From Trebonia sp963785645 (lineage in GTDB: Bacteria; Actinomycetota; Actinomycetes; Streptosporangiales; Streptosporangiaceae), in assembly GCA_963785645.1 (NCBI GenBank), contig CAWAWG010000004.1, positions 620,001 to 684,000 on the forward strand: a DNA stretch of 64,000 nt, in the 5' to 3' direction. Shown here one piece after another: positions 57,246 through 64,000 of this stretch. Position 1 is the stretch's first letter, and each line of letters starts with the position of its first letter. Made by a program: the position numbers and the translations under genes. A model generated the notes under the pieces. It saw only the letters and a program-made list of their open reading frames with translations. It was not told the origin of the DNA and searched no databases.

Positions 57246-57641
57246 ATGCAGGTCGGGAACTGGATGATCGACGAGGTCACGTGGGTGCAGGGCGTGCGCC
57301 ACGTGGTGGTAGCCACCTCGGACGGGCTGGTAACCGCGCGTTCGGAGGGAAGCGGCGAGGAAGTCGCCGAACGGCTGGCGGCCGCGTGCGCCTGCCTGAA
57401 CTCACTCGGCCGGAGCGTGGGGAGGGAGTTCGGGTCGGGGAATCACAACGTTCAGCAGGTAATGGTGGGCTTTGACGGCGGATTCCTGTTCGTGCGGCGG
57501 GCCGGCGACGGGTCGCATCTGGCCGTGGTCACCGAGCAGGTGGTCGATCCGGCGCTCATCGGCCAGCAGATGCAGGCGCAGATACTCAAGATCGGACAGC
57601 GGAACCTCGCCGCGCCTCCGCGGCACAGTTCGGTGACATGA
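57246..57641 (+). CDS. cvnB: Conservon CvnB, roadblock/LC7 protein
   Basis: 131 residues. WMIDEVTWVQGVRHVVVATSDGLVTARSEG and ERLAAACACLNSLGRSVGREFG are the roadblock/LC7 pattern, the GAP-like partner of CvnD. ATG 57246 with GGAG at 57238. The stop overlaps the next start (ATGA at 57638). Confidence 0.93.
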   Translation: MQVGNWMIDEVTWVQGVRHVVVATSDGLVTARSEGSGEEVAERLAAACACLNSLGRSVGREFGSGNHNVQQVMVGFDGGFLFVRRAGDGSHLAVVTEQVVDPALIGQQMQAQILKIGQRNLAAPPRHSSVT

Positions 57642-58066
57642 GCCTCAACGGTGAGTACCGCGACCGTCCAGTCCGGCCGTATGTGGTCACCGGGGGCCGG
57701 GCGCGCCCGTCCCGAAATTCGATCAGGCCGGAGACGCTGCTGATCGCGACCGGCGGCGGGAATCCGCTGCCGGTTTCGGCCAGCAGCGAGGAGCGAGCGC
57801 TGCTGCGGATGTGCCGTCGGCTTCTGTCGCTGGTCGAAGCCGCGGTTCACCTGCAGCTGCCGGTGAGCGTGGTCAGTGTCGTCGCCTGCGACCTCATCGA
57901 TGCCGGTTTCCTGGCGATGCGGGGCAGCAGCGATGAGTTTTCTGCTGGGGGCGCGCGGGCGCGGTCCGGCGGTTCCGGGTCCAGCCGACCCGATCTGCAG
58001 CTACTTCAGGAGGTGCTGAGTGGTCTCCGAAACCTCGGGGAATCCGTGCCAGGAGATGCTGGGTGA
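57638..58066 (+). CDS. cvnC: Conservon CvnC, DUF742 protein
   Basis: 142 residues. The RPYVVTGGRARPSRNSIRPETLL start is typical of DUF742, followed by a predicted winged helix (MCRRLLSLVEAAVHLQLPVSVVSVVACDLIDAGFL). Starts in the cvnB stop (ATGA) and ends in the cvnD start (GTGA), showing strict translational coupling. DUF742 proteins are the third conservon component and may contact the GTPase. Confidence 0.93.
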   Translation: MSLNGEYRDRPVRPYVVTGGRARPSRNSIRPETLLIATGGGNPLPVSASSEERALLRMCRRLLSLVEAAVHLQLPVSVVSVVACDLIDAGFLAMRGSSDEFSAGGARARSGGSGSSRPDLQLLQEVLSGLRNLGESVPGDAG

Positions 58067-58662
58067 TCTCTGTGGCCTCGGATGAGCGCTATCTGCCGGG
58101 CACCGTCCGGCGGCCCGCCAAGATCCTGGTAGTCGGCTCGTTCGGCGTCGGTAAGACCACGCTGATCGGCTCGGTCAGCGAGATCGTCCCGCTCAGGACC
58201 GAGGAGACGATGACCGTGGCGAGCCTGGGAGTCGACGATCTGGCCGGTCTTGAGGAGAAGACCACCACGACGGTGGCGATGGACTTCGGCCGCGTGACCC
58301 TCAGCCAGCAAACGGTGCTGTACATGTTCGGCATGCCCGGACAGCGCCGGTTCTGGGACCTGTGGGACGGCCTGGCCGAAGGCGCGGTGGGCGCCCTGGT
58401 CCTGGTCGATACCCGGCGGCTTGAAGGCAGCTTCGAGGTCCTGGACCAGCTGGAGCTGCGAAAGGACAACCTGCCCTTCGCGGTGGCTGTCAACGTCTTC
58501 CCCAACAGCTACCGGCACAGCACCGAAGAACTGCGCAAGGCCCTGGACCTGCTGCCGGAGACCCCCATCGTCTACTGTGACGCCCGCGACCGGACCTCGT
58601 CGATCAATGCCCTGGTCGCCCTCACCGCTTACGCCATCGCCGCAGAGGAAGGTTCGGTGTGA
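58063..58662 (+). CDS. cvnD: Conservon CvnD, MglA-like small GTPase
   Basis: 199 residues. P-loop GSFGVGKTTLIGSVSEI, switch-II MFGMPGQRRFWDLWDGLAEGAVGALVLVDTRR (G3 PGQ, with Gln rather than the Asp-Thr-x-Gly form), and AVNVFPN as the G4 position with NKxD not conserved, as in other CvnD proteins. It should cycle GTP with CvnB as regulator. GTG start overlaps cvnC, and the stop overlaps the P450 start (GTGA). Confidence 0.94.
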   Translation: MISVASDERYLPGTVRRPAKILVVGSFGVGKTTLIGSVSEIVPLRTEETMTVASLGVDDLAGLEEKTTTTVAMDFGRVTLSQQTVLYMFGMPGQRRFWDLWDGLAEGAVGALVLVDTRRLEGSFEVLDQLELRKDNLPFAVAVNVFPNSYRHSTEELRKALDLLPETPIVYCDARDRTSSINALVALTAYAIAAEEGSV

Positions 58663-59915
58663 GTACAGAAACTGGCAGCCCGGGAACAGTCACCCTGGAC
58701 GCCGGCGGGCTGACCCCGCTGGCCGCCATCACGACCAGCCCGGACCCGCAGGCTGCTTACGAGCGGCTGCGCCAGGAATGGGGCGAGGTCGCGCCGGTTG
58801 AACTGGAGCCCGGCGTCAACGCCTGGCTGGTCATGGGCTGGGAAGAGATCTGCCATGTGGTCCGCCACGAGCGGCTCTTCTCGCGTAACCCGCGGAACTG
58901 GCGGGCCTGGCAGGAGCAGACCGTCGCGCCCGACTCGGGACTCGGCCCGATGATGTTCCCGCGGGACAACGCTTACTTCTACGACGGCGTCGACCATAAC
59001 CGGCTGCGCACCCCGCTTGATGACGGGATCGCCCATCTCGATCAGCGCCGGATGCGCCGCTCGGTGAGCCAGATGTGCGCCGACTTGATCGCCGGCTTCG
59101 CCGCCCGCGGCCAGGCCGACCTGGTAAGCGAGTACGCGGCGGTCATCCCGATGCTCGCCGTCGCGAGCCTGTTCGGGCTGGACGTCGCCCGTGGCCGCGA
59201 ACTGCAGCGGGCGCTCATCGCCCTGTTCGGCTCGGGTGAGGATTCCCAGGCCGGGAACCAGACGTTCGAAGAGATCATCGGCGGCGTCATGCAGTCGCAC
59301 AAGCAAGCCCCGGCCGACGACCTCACCACGCTTTTCCTCAGCCACCCGAACCTGCATGACGACGGCGAGGTCGCGCAGTCGATGGTGCTGATGATCTCCG
59401 CCGGATACGAGACGACGACGACGTGGATCGCCCAGGCGCTGCGCCTGATGCTGACCGACCCCCGGTTCCTCGGCCGGCTCGGCGGCTGGCGCCCCGGCGT
59501 GGATGAAGCACTTGACGAGGTGCTGTGGCGGGACCCGCCAATGGCCAACATGCCCGCCCGCTACGCACTGCGTGATACCGAACTGGCCGGCCGGGCGGTC
59601 CAGCGGGGCGACGCGTTCATCCTCGGTCTCATGGCGGCCAACAACGACCCGCGCGTACACGTCGATGACCCGTGGACCGAGTTGGGCAACCGGTCCCACC
59701 TGGCCTGGAGCACCGGGCCGCATGCCTGCCCGGCGCAGATCCCCGCCCGCATCATCACCCGGGCCGCCGTCGACACCGTGCTGAGCCTGCTTCCCGGCAT
59801 CCGGCTGGCGGTCCCGGCCGAGGAACTCGCCCGCCGGCCCTCCCCGTGGACCCGCTGCCCGGCCGTCCTCCCGGTCCTCTTCACCCCGCGCCCCGCCCCG
59901 GTTTCCGGGTCATGA
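58659..59915 (+). CDS. Cytochrome P450 coupled to the conservon
   Basis: 418 residues, GTG start overlapping cvnD. I-helix SAGYETTTTWIAQALRLML, K-helix ExxR in DEVLWRDPP, and heme loop SHLAWSTGPHACPAQIPAR with the axial Cys; the loop has W-S-T-G-P-H-A-C rather than F-G-x-G-x-H-x-C, and the usual Gly after Cys-Leu is Ala-Gln, as in other conservon P450s. Cytoplasmic soluble class I. Ferredoxin and reductase genes are absent. A conserved partner of cvnABCD in Streptomyces; with the terpene synthase next to it, hydroxylation of a terpene is a reasonable inference. Confidence 0.92.
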   Translation: MSTETGSPGTVTLDAGGLTPLAAITTSPDPQAAYERLRQEWGEVAPVELEPGVNAWLVMGWEEICHVVRHERLFSRNPRNWRAWQEQTVAPDSGLGPMMFPRDNAYFYDGVDHNRLRTPLDDGIAHLDQRRMRRSVSQMCADLIAGFAARGQADLVSEYAAVIPMLAVASLFGLDVARGRELQRALIALFGSGEDSQAGNQTFEEIIGGVMQSHKQAPADDLTTLFLSHPNLHDDGEVAQSMVLMISAGYETTTTWIAQALRLMLTDPRFLGRLGGWRPGVDEALDEVLWRDPPMANMPARYALRDTELAGRAVQRGDAFILGLMAANNDPRVHVDDPWTELGNRSHLAWSTGPHACPAQIPARIITRAAVDTVLSLLPGIRLAVPAEELARRPSPWTRCPAVLPVLFTPRPAPVSGS

Positions 59916-60249
59916 TCAAAATTAGTTTTGAAATTACGCAGGGTTGACTCGGAGAAATATTCAGATTTACCTCCGTACCGGTGAGGCAGCGGAAAGGCGG
60001 GCCGGTGAACAAATTGAAGACTCCGTTTTATTCGGCCGAAAACTCTGTCATCCTCCGGGAAAGCAGTAATGATTGCTGAGGCTGACGGGAATGCCGTGCC
60101 TGGAGAGAAACTGCTTAAGGAAGAATTAATAACTGAAGTGTGATTTCTCACGCTCTGCCCTCTGGCCTGTCCAGCGTTTCCGGGTTTAAATCGTGTTGCC
60201 GCAGAAGAGTTACCGGCATCAGAGTGGTCCGTGCCCCAGAGAGAGCGTG
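59916..60249. promoter_or_regulatory. 334-bp gap with AT-rich start and weak promoter
   Basis: TTGACT (59944-59949), 17 bp, TTACCT (59967-59972) is a possible promoter for the terpene synthase transcript, which would give a leader of about 270 nt. The rest is AT-richer than the flanks, with no gene. Confidence 0.35.
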
Positions 60250-61284
60250 ATGGTGGAGCAGAGCCCTGAGCTGTCGAGGTTGCCGAAGTTGGCGATCGAA
60301 TTGCCAAAGTTTGAGCTGCCATTCCCCAGCGAAATCAGCCCCATCACGGATTCCGTGATCGACCACACGTGCGGGTGGGCCCAAGCGATTGGACTTGTCC
60401 GTGACGAGCAGGCCGTCCAGCGCCTGCGCCGGAACGGCATCATGCACGCGGGTCCCCGGCTGGTGCCGTCCGCACCGATGAGCGCGGCGAACCTGGTCTG
60501 CGACTGGACGGTTTTCCTGATCGTCATAGACGACGAGTTCGACGACGGACCGGAACTGGGCGCCAGGCCGGAACTCGCCCAGGCGGCCATCGACGATGTC
60601 ATCCGCTCATTCCGCGGCCAGGAAGACGGTCTCGCATTCAGTTTTCCGCAACTCGCGGGGATCAACGCGGCCGTCGCCGATCTCGGCCGCCGGTTCAAGG
60701 CGGCGGCGCCCAGCCAGCAGTGGCTCACCCGGTTCATGCGCCATGCGGAAGACCACCTATGGTCCAAGGTTTCCGAAGCCCAGCAGCGGGCCTCAGGGGC
60801 GGTCCTCGACGTCCCGTCGTACGTTGACTTGCGCCGTATCAGCTCCGCCGCTTACACGTACGCCGATCTCGTTGAGATGGCCGAGCAGGTGGTCATCGCG
60901 GAGCCGGTGCAGAAGTCGACGGCCTGGGAGCTGATGCTCAACGCGTTCGCGGACGCGTGGCTCGGCATCCAGGACATCTGCTCGTGCGCCAAGGAGGTCG
61001 CCGCCGGCGACGACCTGAACCTCGCCGCGGTGATGGCACGCAGCGAAGGGCGGCCCCTGCAGCAGGGTATCGACGACGCCTACGAGTGGATCCGTGACCG
61101 GTCGGCAGATTTCGCGCACCACCGGATACAGCTCGCAGCCATCCCGTACCGGCTTGGCCTGGACGGGAATGCCGCAATGACGACTACGCGGTATCTCGAT
61201 GCTCTCGAGCTGCTGCTCGGCGGCCATCTCACCTGGAACAGCAAGGACAATCCGCGCTACACCCAGGCCGTCTCGCGCACATAA
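60250..61284 (+). CDS. Class I terpene synthase with variant NSE triad
   Basis: 344 residues. The Asp-rich motif is VIDDEFDD (residues 94-99) and the second metal-binding motif reads QDICSCAKE (241-249): the first residue of the usual (N/D)DxxSxxxE triad is Gln, while Ser245 and Glu249 are kept. The C-terminal RY pair is in DNPRYT. A sesquiterpene cyclase (FPP to a cyclic hydrocarbon) is most likely; length and lack of a second domain exclude a germacradienol/geosmin bifunctional enzyme. The ATG at 60250 has GAGAGAG upstream. Follows the conservon P450 and precedes an MpaB-type oxygenase. Confidence 0.9.
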   Translation: MVEQSPELSRLPKLAIELPKFELPFPSEISPITDSVIDHTCGWAQAIGLVRDEQAVQRLRRNGIMHAGPRLVPSAPMSAANLVCDWTVFLIVIDDEFDDGPELGARPELAQAAIDDVIRSFRGQEDGLAFSFPQLAGINAAVADLGRRFKAAAPSQQWLTRFMRHAEDHLWSKVSEAQQRASGAVLDVPSYVDLRRISSAAYTYADLVEMAEQVVIAEPVQKSTAWELMLNAFADAWLGIQDICSCAKEVAAGDDLNLAAVMARSEGRPLQQGIDDAYEWIRDRSADFAHHRIQLAAIPYRLGLDGNAAMTTTRYLDALELLLGGHLTWNSKDNPRYTQAVSRT

Positions 61285-61320
61285 GCCCAGCTCATATCGC
61301 CCATAGTAGCAAGGTGGCCT

Positions 61321-62241
61321 ATGTCCGCCAGCTCTGCTTCCGCTGAGCCCTTGGACCCAGACCGTGACTGGCTGACTATTTCCCGCCTGACTTTTGATAC
61401 TGCCTTTGGCTGGGAAGTCCGTCGTGCCCTCGAATTGGCAATATTCCACACCTTCGCCGTGCCCCGGATGAGCGAGATCCTCGACCGGACAGGCGAATTC
61501 AGCCAACGTGGCCAGAAACGCTACGATGACACGATCGCGCTGCTGCGCGAGATAGCCAGGGACGGCCCTACGTCGCCGCGAGGACGGACAGCGATCAGGC
61601 GCCTGAACTGGATCCACCGCGCCTACAACATCAGCAACGACGACCTCGTCTACGTCCTCGCGACATTTGTCGTCGTGCCGGTGCGGTGGATCGGGCGGTA
61701 CGGATGGCGTGACCTGACGGAGAACGAGATCCGCGCCGCCGCCAATTACTACCGGGAACTGGGCCGCCTGATGGGCATCAGGCAGATTCCCCCGACCTAT
61801 GCCGAATTCGCCAGCTACCTCGATGCCTACGAGCTGGAACATCACTCATACAGCGACGCGAACCGGCGCCTGGCGATATCCCTGATCGAAGTCTTCGAAG
61901 CATGGCTCCCCCCGCCCGTCCGGCCACTGACCCGCGGTTACGTTTCCGCCGCCCTCGGCCGGGAACTGCGGCACGTCCTCGGGCTGCCCGAACCGTCTGG
62001 ACTGGTTCGCGCGGGCGTGCACCTCACGTTGCGGTCCCGGGCCGCCCTCCTAGGGCTGTTTCCGCCGCTGAGGCGCAAGCGCACGCGGCGGTTGCGAAGC
62101 TATCCCCAGGGCTATGACCTCAGCGACCTCGGACCGGCCTGGGCGGTCGGGGACAGGCCAGGCCGGGTCGAGCCATTACCGGGCGACCGCCTTCCAGCAG
62201 GTAGAAACGTGTCCGAGTGGACCCGCCCGCACGGCTGGTGA
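61321..62241 (+). CDS. MpaB/rubber-oxygenase-type (DUF2236) oxygenase
   Basis: 306 residues. IARDGPTSPRGRTAIRRLNWIHRAYNISNDDLVYVLATFVVVPVRWIGRYGWRDLT is the characteristic DUF2236 core, where the R-x-L-N-x-I-H region supplies heme ligands in latex-cleaving and MpaB-type oxygenases. No signal peptide. It starts 36 bp after the terpene synthase and likely modifies its product. The C-terminal 50 residues are basic then disordered. Co-location of two heme oxygenases with a terpene cyclase gives a compact terpene pathway. Confidence 0.85.
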   Translation: MSASSASAEPLDPDRDWLTISRLTFDTAFGWEVRRALELAIFHTFAVPRMSEILDRTGEFSQRGQKRYDDTIALLREIARDGPTSPRGRTAIRRLNWIHRAYNISNDDLVYVLATFVVVPVRWIGRYGWRDLTENEIRAAANYYRELGRLMGIRQIPPTYAEFASYLDAYELEHHSYSDANRRLAISLIEVFEAWLPPPVRPLTRGYVSAALGRELRHVLGLPEPSGLVRAGVHLTLRSRAALLGLFPPLRRKRTRRLRSYPQGYDLSDLGPAWAVGDRPGRVEPLPGDRLPAGRNVSEWTRPHGW

Positions 62242-62254
62242 AGGCTTGATTACA

Positions 62255-62869
62255 GTGGATAATATACTTATGACTCGGTCGAAGTTTGCGAAGAAGCTTG
62301 GCTTCCTTGTAATGAAGGAAGTCGATAACGCGGTCGGTCTTCACGGTCGTTCGTCTGATGAAGCAACGCTTATGTACGCGACTTCCCTGCTGAGCAACGC
62401 TAGAGAGGAGATCGACCGAGCCGATGCGAAGGCGTCAATTCTGCTCGCGGCTAGCGGGGTCGCGATCGGTGCATTGCTCGCGGGACTGATCGCCGGGAGC
62501 TGGAGCCCGCTCAAACTCCAGGCGGCGATTCAGTGGGCATGGTGGCTCGGCATGGCCGAATCGGCCATCGGTATCTGGTGCCTCGCCTTGGCTATCTACC
62601 CGCGCGAGCGGAAAAACGATACAGCAACTCCCTCGATCGTGGTGTACTACGGAGATGTCCTAACCTACTCCACAACTGCCGGCCTGGTAGCGGCGCTCAA
62701 TCGATCAGCTGAAACGAACATTGAACGGGTGGCGGATCAGCTCAGGAATATCTGCTGGATCGCCAACAAGAAGTACCGGTTGCTTCGGTGGGGAATGCAG
62801 GGACTCTTCTTGGCAACGGCGACTATCGCTGCCGCAGTCCTGGTAAATCTGCTTCTGCTCAGTTATTGA
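62255..62869 (+). CDS. Pycsar-type transmembrane effector (PycTM-like / DUF5706)
   Basis: 204 residues from GTG 62255 (AAGG upstream; ATG 62270 is an alternative). The N-terminal helix LLSNAREEIDRADAKASILLAASGVAIGALLAGLIAG and the second span WWLGMAESAIGIWCLALAIYPRER, then YYGDVLTYSTT and a final span LFLATATIAAAVLVNLLLL match the PycTM effector family of Pycsar anti-phage systems, which permeabilise the membrane on sensing cCMP or cUMP. No pyrimidine cyclase gene is in this window. It is AT-richer than its neighbours, suggesting transfer. It follows the DUF2236 gene by only 14 bp, and its stop overlaps the convergent gene by 11 bp. Confidence 0.78.
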   Translation: MDNILMTRSKFAKKLGFLVMKEVDNAVGLHGRSSDEATLMYATSLLSNAREEIDRADAKASILLAASGVAIGALLAGLIAGSWSPLKLQAAIQWAWWLGMAESAIGIWCLALAIYPRERKNDTATPSIVVYYGDVLTYSTTAGLVAALNRSAETNIERVADQLRNICWIANKKYRLLRWGMQGLFLATATIAAAVLVNLLLLSY

Positions 62870-63788
62870 CGGCAGCCGCCAGTTTGGCCGATGCGGCGCT
62901 CAGGTCGGCGGCGAGCGCCGCTGGATGGTAGTCCCGCAGGCCGCATAGGATCATCGCGTCGAACGGGTCGAGGCCGTCCATCGGCAACCGCTCCATATCG
63001 TCAGATAGCAGGCTGGCCAGGACATTCTCCGGATGGCCGGTGCTTGGGACTGTCACGGCGTACCGATGCGCGGCTGCCGTCCAGTGGCGTGCATGCTCGT
63101 CTAGCCTGCTCCGTGCTCGCTTGTGCCTCGCCCGGAGACGGCGGGGCGGCCGGCGAACGACCGGGGCAGCGTCCGTTAGCGGCACCGTATCGTCGTCGGC
63201 CGGGGTGCCGCCGGTCGGCTGGCCGCCGAGATGTGAGCATGTCATTAGCGCGACGGCGACCGCCAGGGTCAGGCACAGGGCGAAGACGACAGCGGCCAAG
63301 GTGGGGGTGCCACTGGTCATGACCAGCCACAGCGAGACCCAGGCGGCGACCCCGCAGGACGCGGCGGTGAAGGGGATCAGGGAGAGCGCAATTCCGGCCG
63401 GGCCGACGTCACCTCGGCGCTTGACCGAGTATGCCGCGAACCGGGCGGCGCCTCCTGCTGCCACGGCGAGAAGCACGCCGGGAAGCACAGCGGCGAAGAC
63501 GGGCACCGGTGCCAGACGGGCGACGAGACGGGCAGAGACCCAGCCAAGGAACAACGTCGTCCCCAAGAGCGCCACCCAGAACCAGATGACTTGCGGCCAG
63601 TCTCGTCGCATCGCCATCCGCTGCCGGAACGTGCGAACGGTGCTGCCTCGGTCGCCGTGTATAACAGCGGCCGTCTGCAGCGCGGAGATGGCCTCGGCGG
63701 CCTTGGCGTGGCTCGCGGCAAGCCGGTTGACGTTCTCCCGCACGAGCCATCGGCTATGAGGTACGGGAGTCGAAGCCGGAGATGTCAT
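62859..63788 (-). CDS. Unrecognised four-span membrane protein
   Basis: 309 residues. After an N-terminal helical segment (RENVNRLAASHAKAAEAISALQTAAVIHG) come four hydrophobic spans (VIWFWVALLGTTLFLGWVSA, VPVFAAVLPGVLLAVAAGGAA, IALSLIPFTAASCGVAAWVSLWLVM, TLAAVVFALCLTLAVAVALM) and a basic C-terminal cytosolic domain of about 110 residues (RPPRRLRARHKRARSRLDEHARHWTAAAHRYAV). I do not recognise the family. Its ATG overlaps the stop of the upstream small gene (ATGA), so the two form a coupled pair. Confidence 0.72.
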   Translation of the reverse strand: MTSPASTPVPHSRWLVRENVNRLAASHAKAAEAISALQTAAVIHGDRGSTVRTFRQRMAMRRDWPQVIWFWVALLGTTLFLGWVSARLVARLAPVPVFAAVLPGVLLAVAAGGAARFAAYSVKRRGDVGPAGIALSLIPFTAASCGVAAWVSLWLVMTSGTPTLAAVVFALCLTLAVAVALMTCSHLGGQPTGGTPADDDTVPLTDAAPVVRRPPRRLRARHKRARSRLDEHARHWTAAAHRYAVTVPSTGHPENVLASLLSDDMERLPMDGLDPFDAMILCGLRDYHPAALAADLSAASAKLAAAVNN

Positions 63789-64000
63789 CGTCCTGCCTCC
63801 TGGTCCTGGTGGCTCGTCGTATCGTCGCGCCCGGTGCCGTTGCCGTTGGCTGGTCCGGCTTCCTGCGGGTGGAGGGCGAACTGAGCGTGCAGTTGACCCT
63901 CGAGGCGGGCGAGTTCCTTCTTGAGGCCGTCAGGATCGAGTTCCAGTACCGTTCTGACCACTTCGGCCAACGGCCCGGGACCCGGCTGGGGCTGGGTCAT
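63785..64000 (-). CDS. Unrecognised 71-residue protein, coupled to the membrane protein gene
   Basis: 71 residues reading PLAEVVRTVLELDPDGLKKELARLEGQLHAQFAL, a short amphipathic helical segment, then a disordered Gly/Asp/Thr/Ser tail. Its ATG is the last base triplet of the window, so an earlier in-frame start beyond the edge cannot be excluded. The 4-bp overlap with the next gene suggests a partner role. No family was recognised. Confidence 0.6.
   Translation of the reverse strand: MTQPQPGPGPLAEVVRTVLELDPDGLKKELARLEGQLHAQFALHPQEAGPANGNGTGRDDTTSHQDQEAGR

Overview
This window is high-GC DNA with actinobacterial gene content. It carries a complete 16S-23S-5S rRNA operon, a conservon (cvn) signalling operon, HrdB-type sigma regions, many GTG/TTG starts, and GTGA/ATGA stop-start overlaps. 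The 16S sequence and gene set suggest a soil filamentous actinomycete near Streptosporangiales/Catenulisporales; I cannot place the genus by eye.

Layout. 0-8 kb: metabolic genes (CHAD remnant at the edge, nitroreductase, PLP class V enzyme, ABCG-like exporter, FAD monooxygenase, divergent signal-peptidase-II-like protein). 8-13 kb: secreted GH18 and beta-helix proteins with ricin-B lectin modules, divergent from a LacI-type regulator. 13.5-15.4 kb: a small operon with two roadblock-like proteins. 15.6-18.5 kb: PadR regulator, leaderless FAD monooxygenase, EamA exporter. 18.8-21.2 kb: secreted GH16-like, GON-domain and small Ig-like proteins. 21.5-24.6 kb: two badly frameshifted sensor genes and an intact LuxR-type response regulator. 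25.1-26.7 kb: HrdB-like sigma factor with a broken acidic N-terminus. 26.7-40.9 kb: a glycan-utilisation locus (ROK regulator, two Gfo/Idh/MocA oxidoreductases and a DUF6807 protein on one strand; a CUT1-type sugar transporter, a heparinase/alginate-lyase-like protein and a GH38 alpha-mannosidase on the other). 41.4-47.1 kb: rRNA operon with tandem promoters, processing stems and terminator. 47.3-48.9 kb: a third ricin-lectin protein, again with GH18. 49-54.4 kb: phospholipid-related genes (lipid kinase, DUF1206, tandem PAP2, phospholipase-C-like phosphoesterase). 54.4-62.9 kb: HATPase anti-sigma-like protein, CvnABCD, P450, terpene synthase, MpaB-type oxygenase and a Pycsar-type membrane effector. 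62.9-64 kb: two unrecognised genes.

Three points stand out. First, two families of short interspersed structured repeats: one (138/168 bp) interrupts the GH38 gene and recurs 3 kb downstream; the other (about 92 bp, with terminal inverted repeats) occurs at 15.5 and 40.9 kb. Second, a probable two-locus GH18 regulon: the same operator architecture (TGAAACA-N6-TGTTTCA) and an identical 16-mer lie at loci 35 kb apart. Third, the conservon-P450-terpene-oxygenase block, whose terpene synthase has a variant metal-binding triad and which is followed 14 bp later by an orphan Pycsar-type effector.

Many genes are split by single-base frameshifts, concentrated at 21.8-30.3 kb plus 11.6, 38.1, 48.6 and 53.3 kb. 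Sequence error is at least as likely as real gene decay, so every broken call below carries that caveat.
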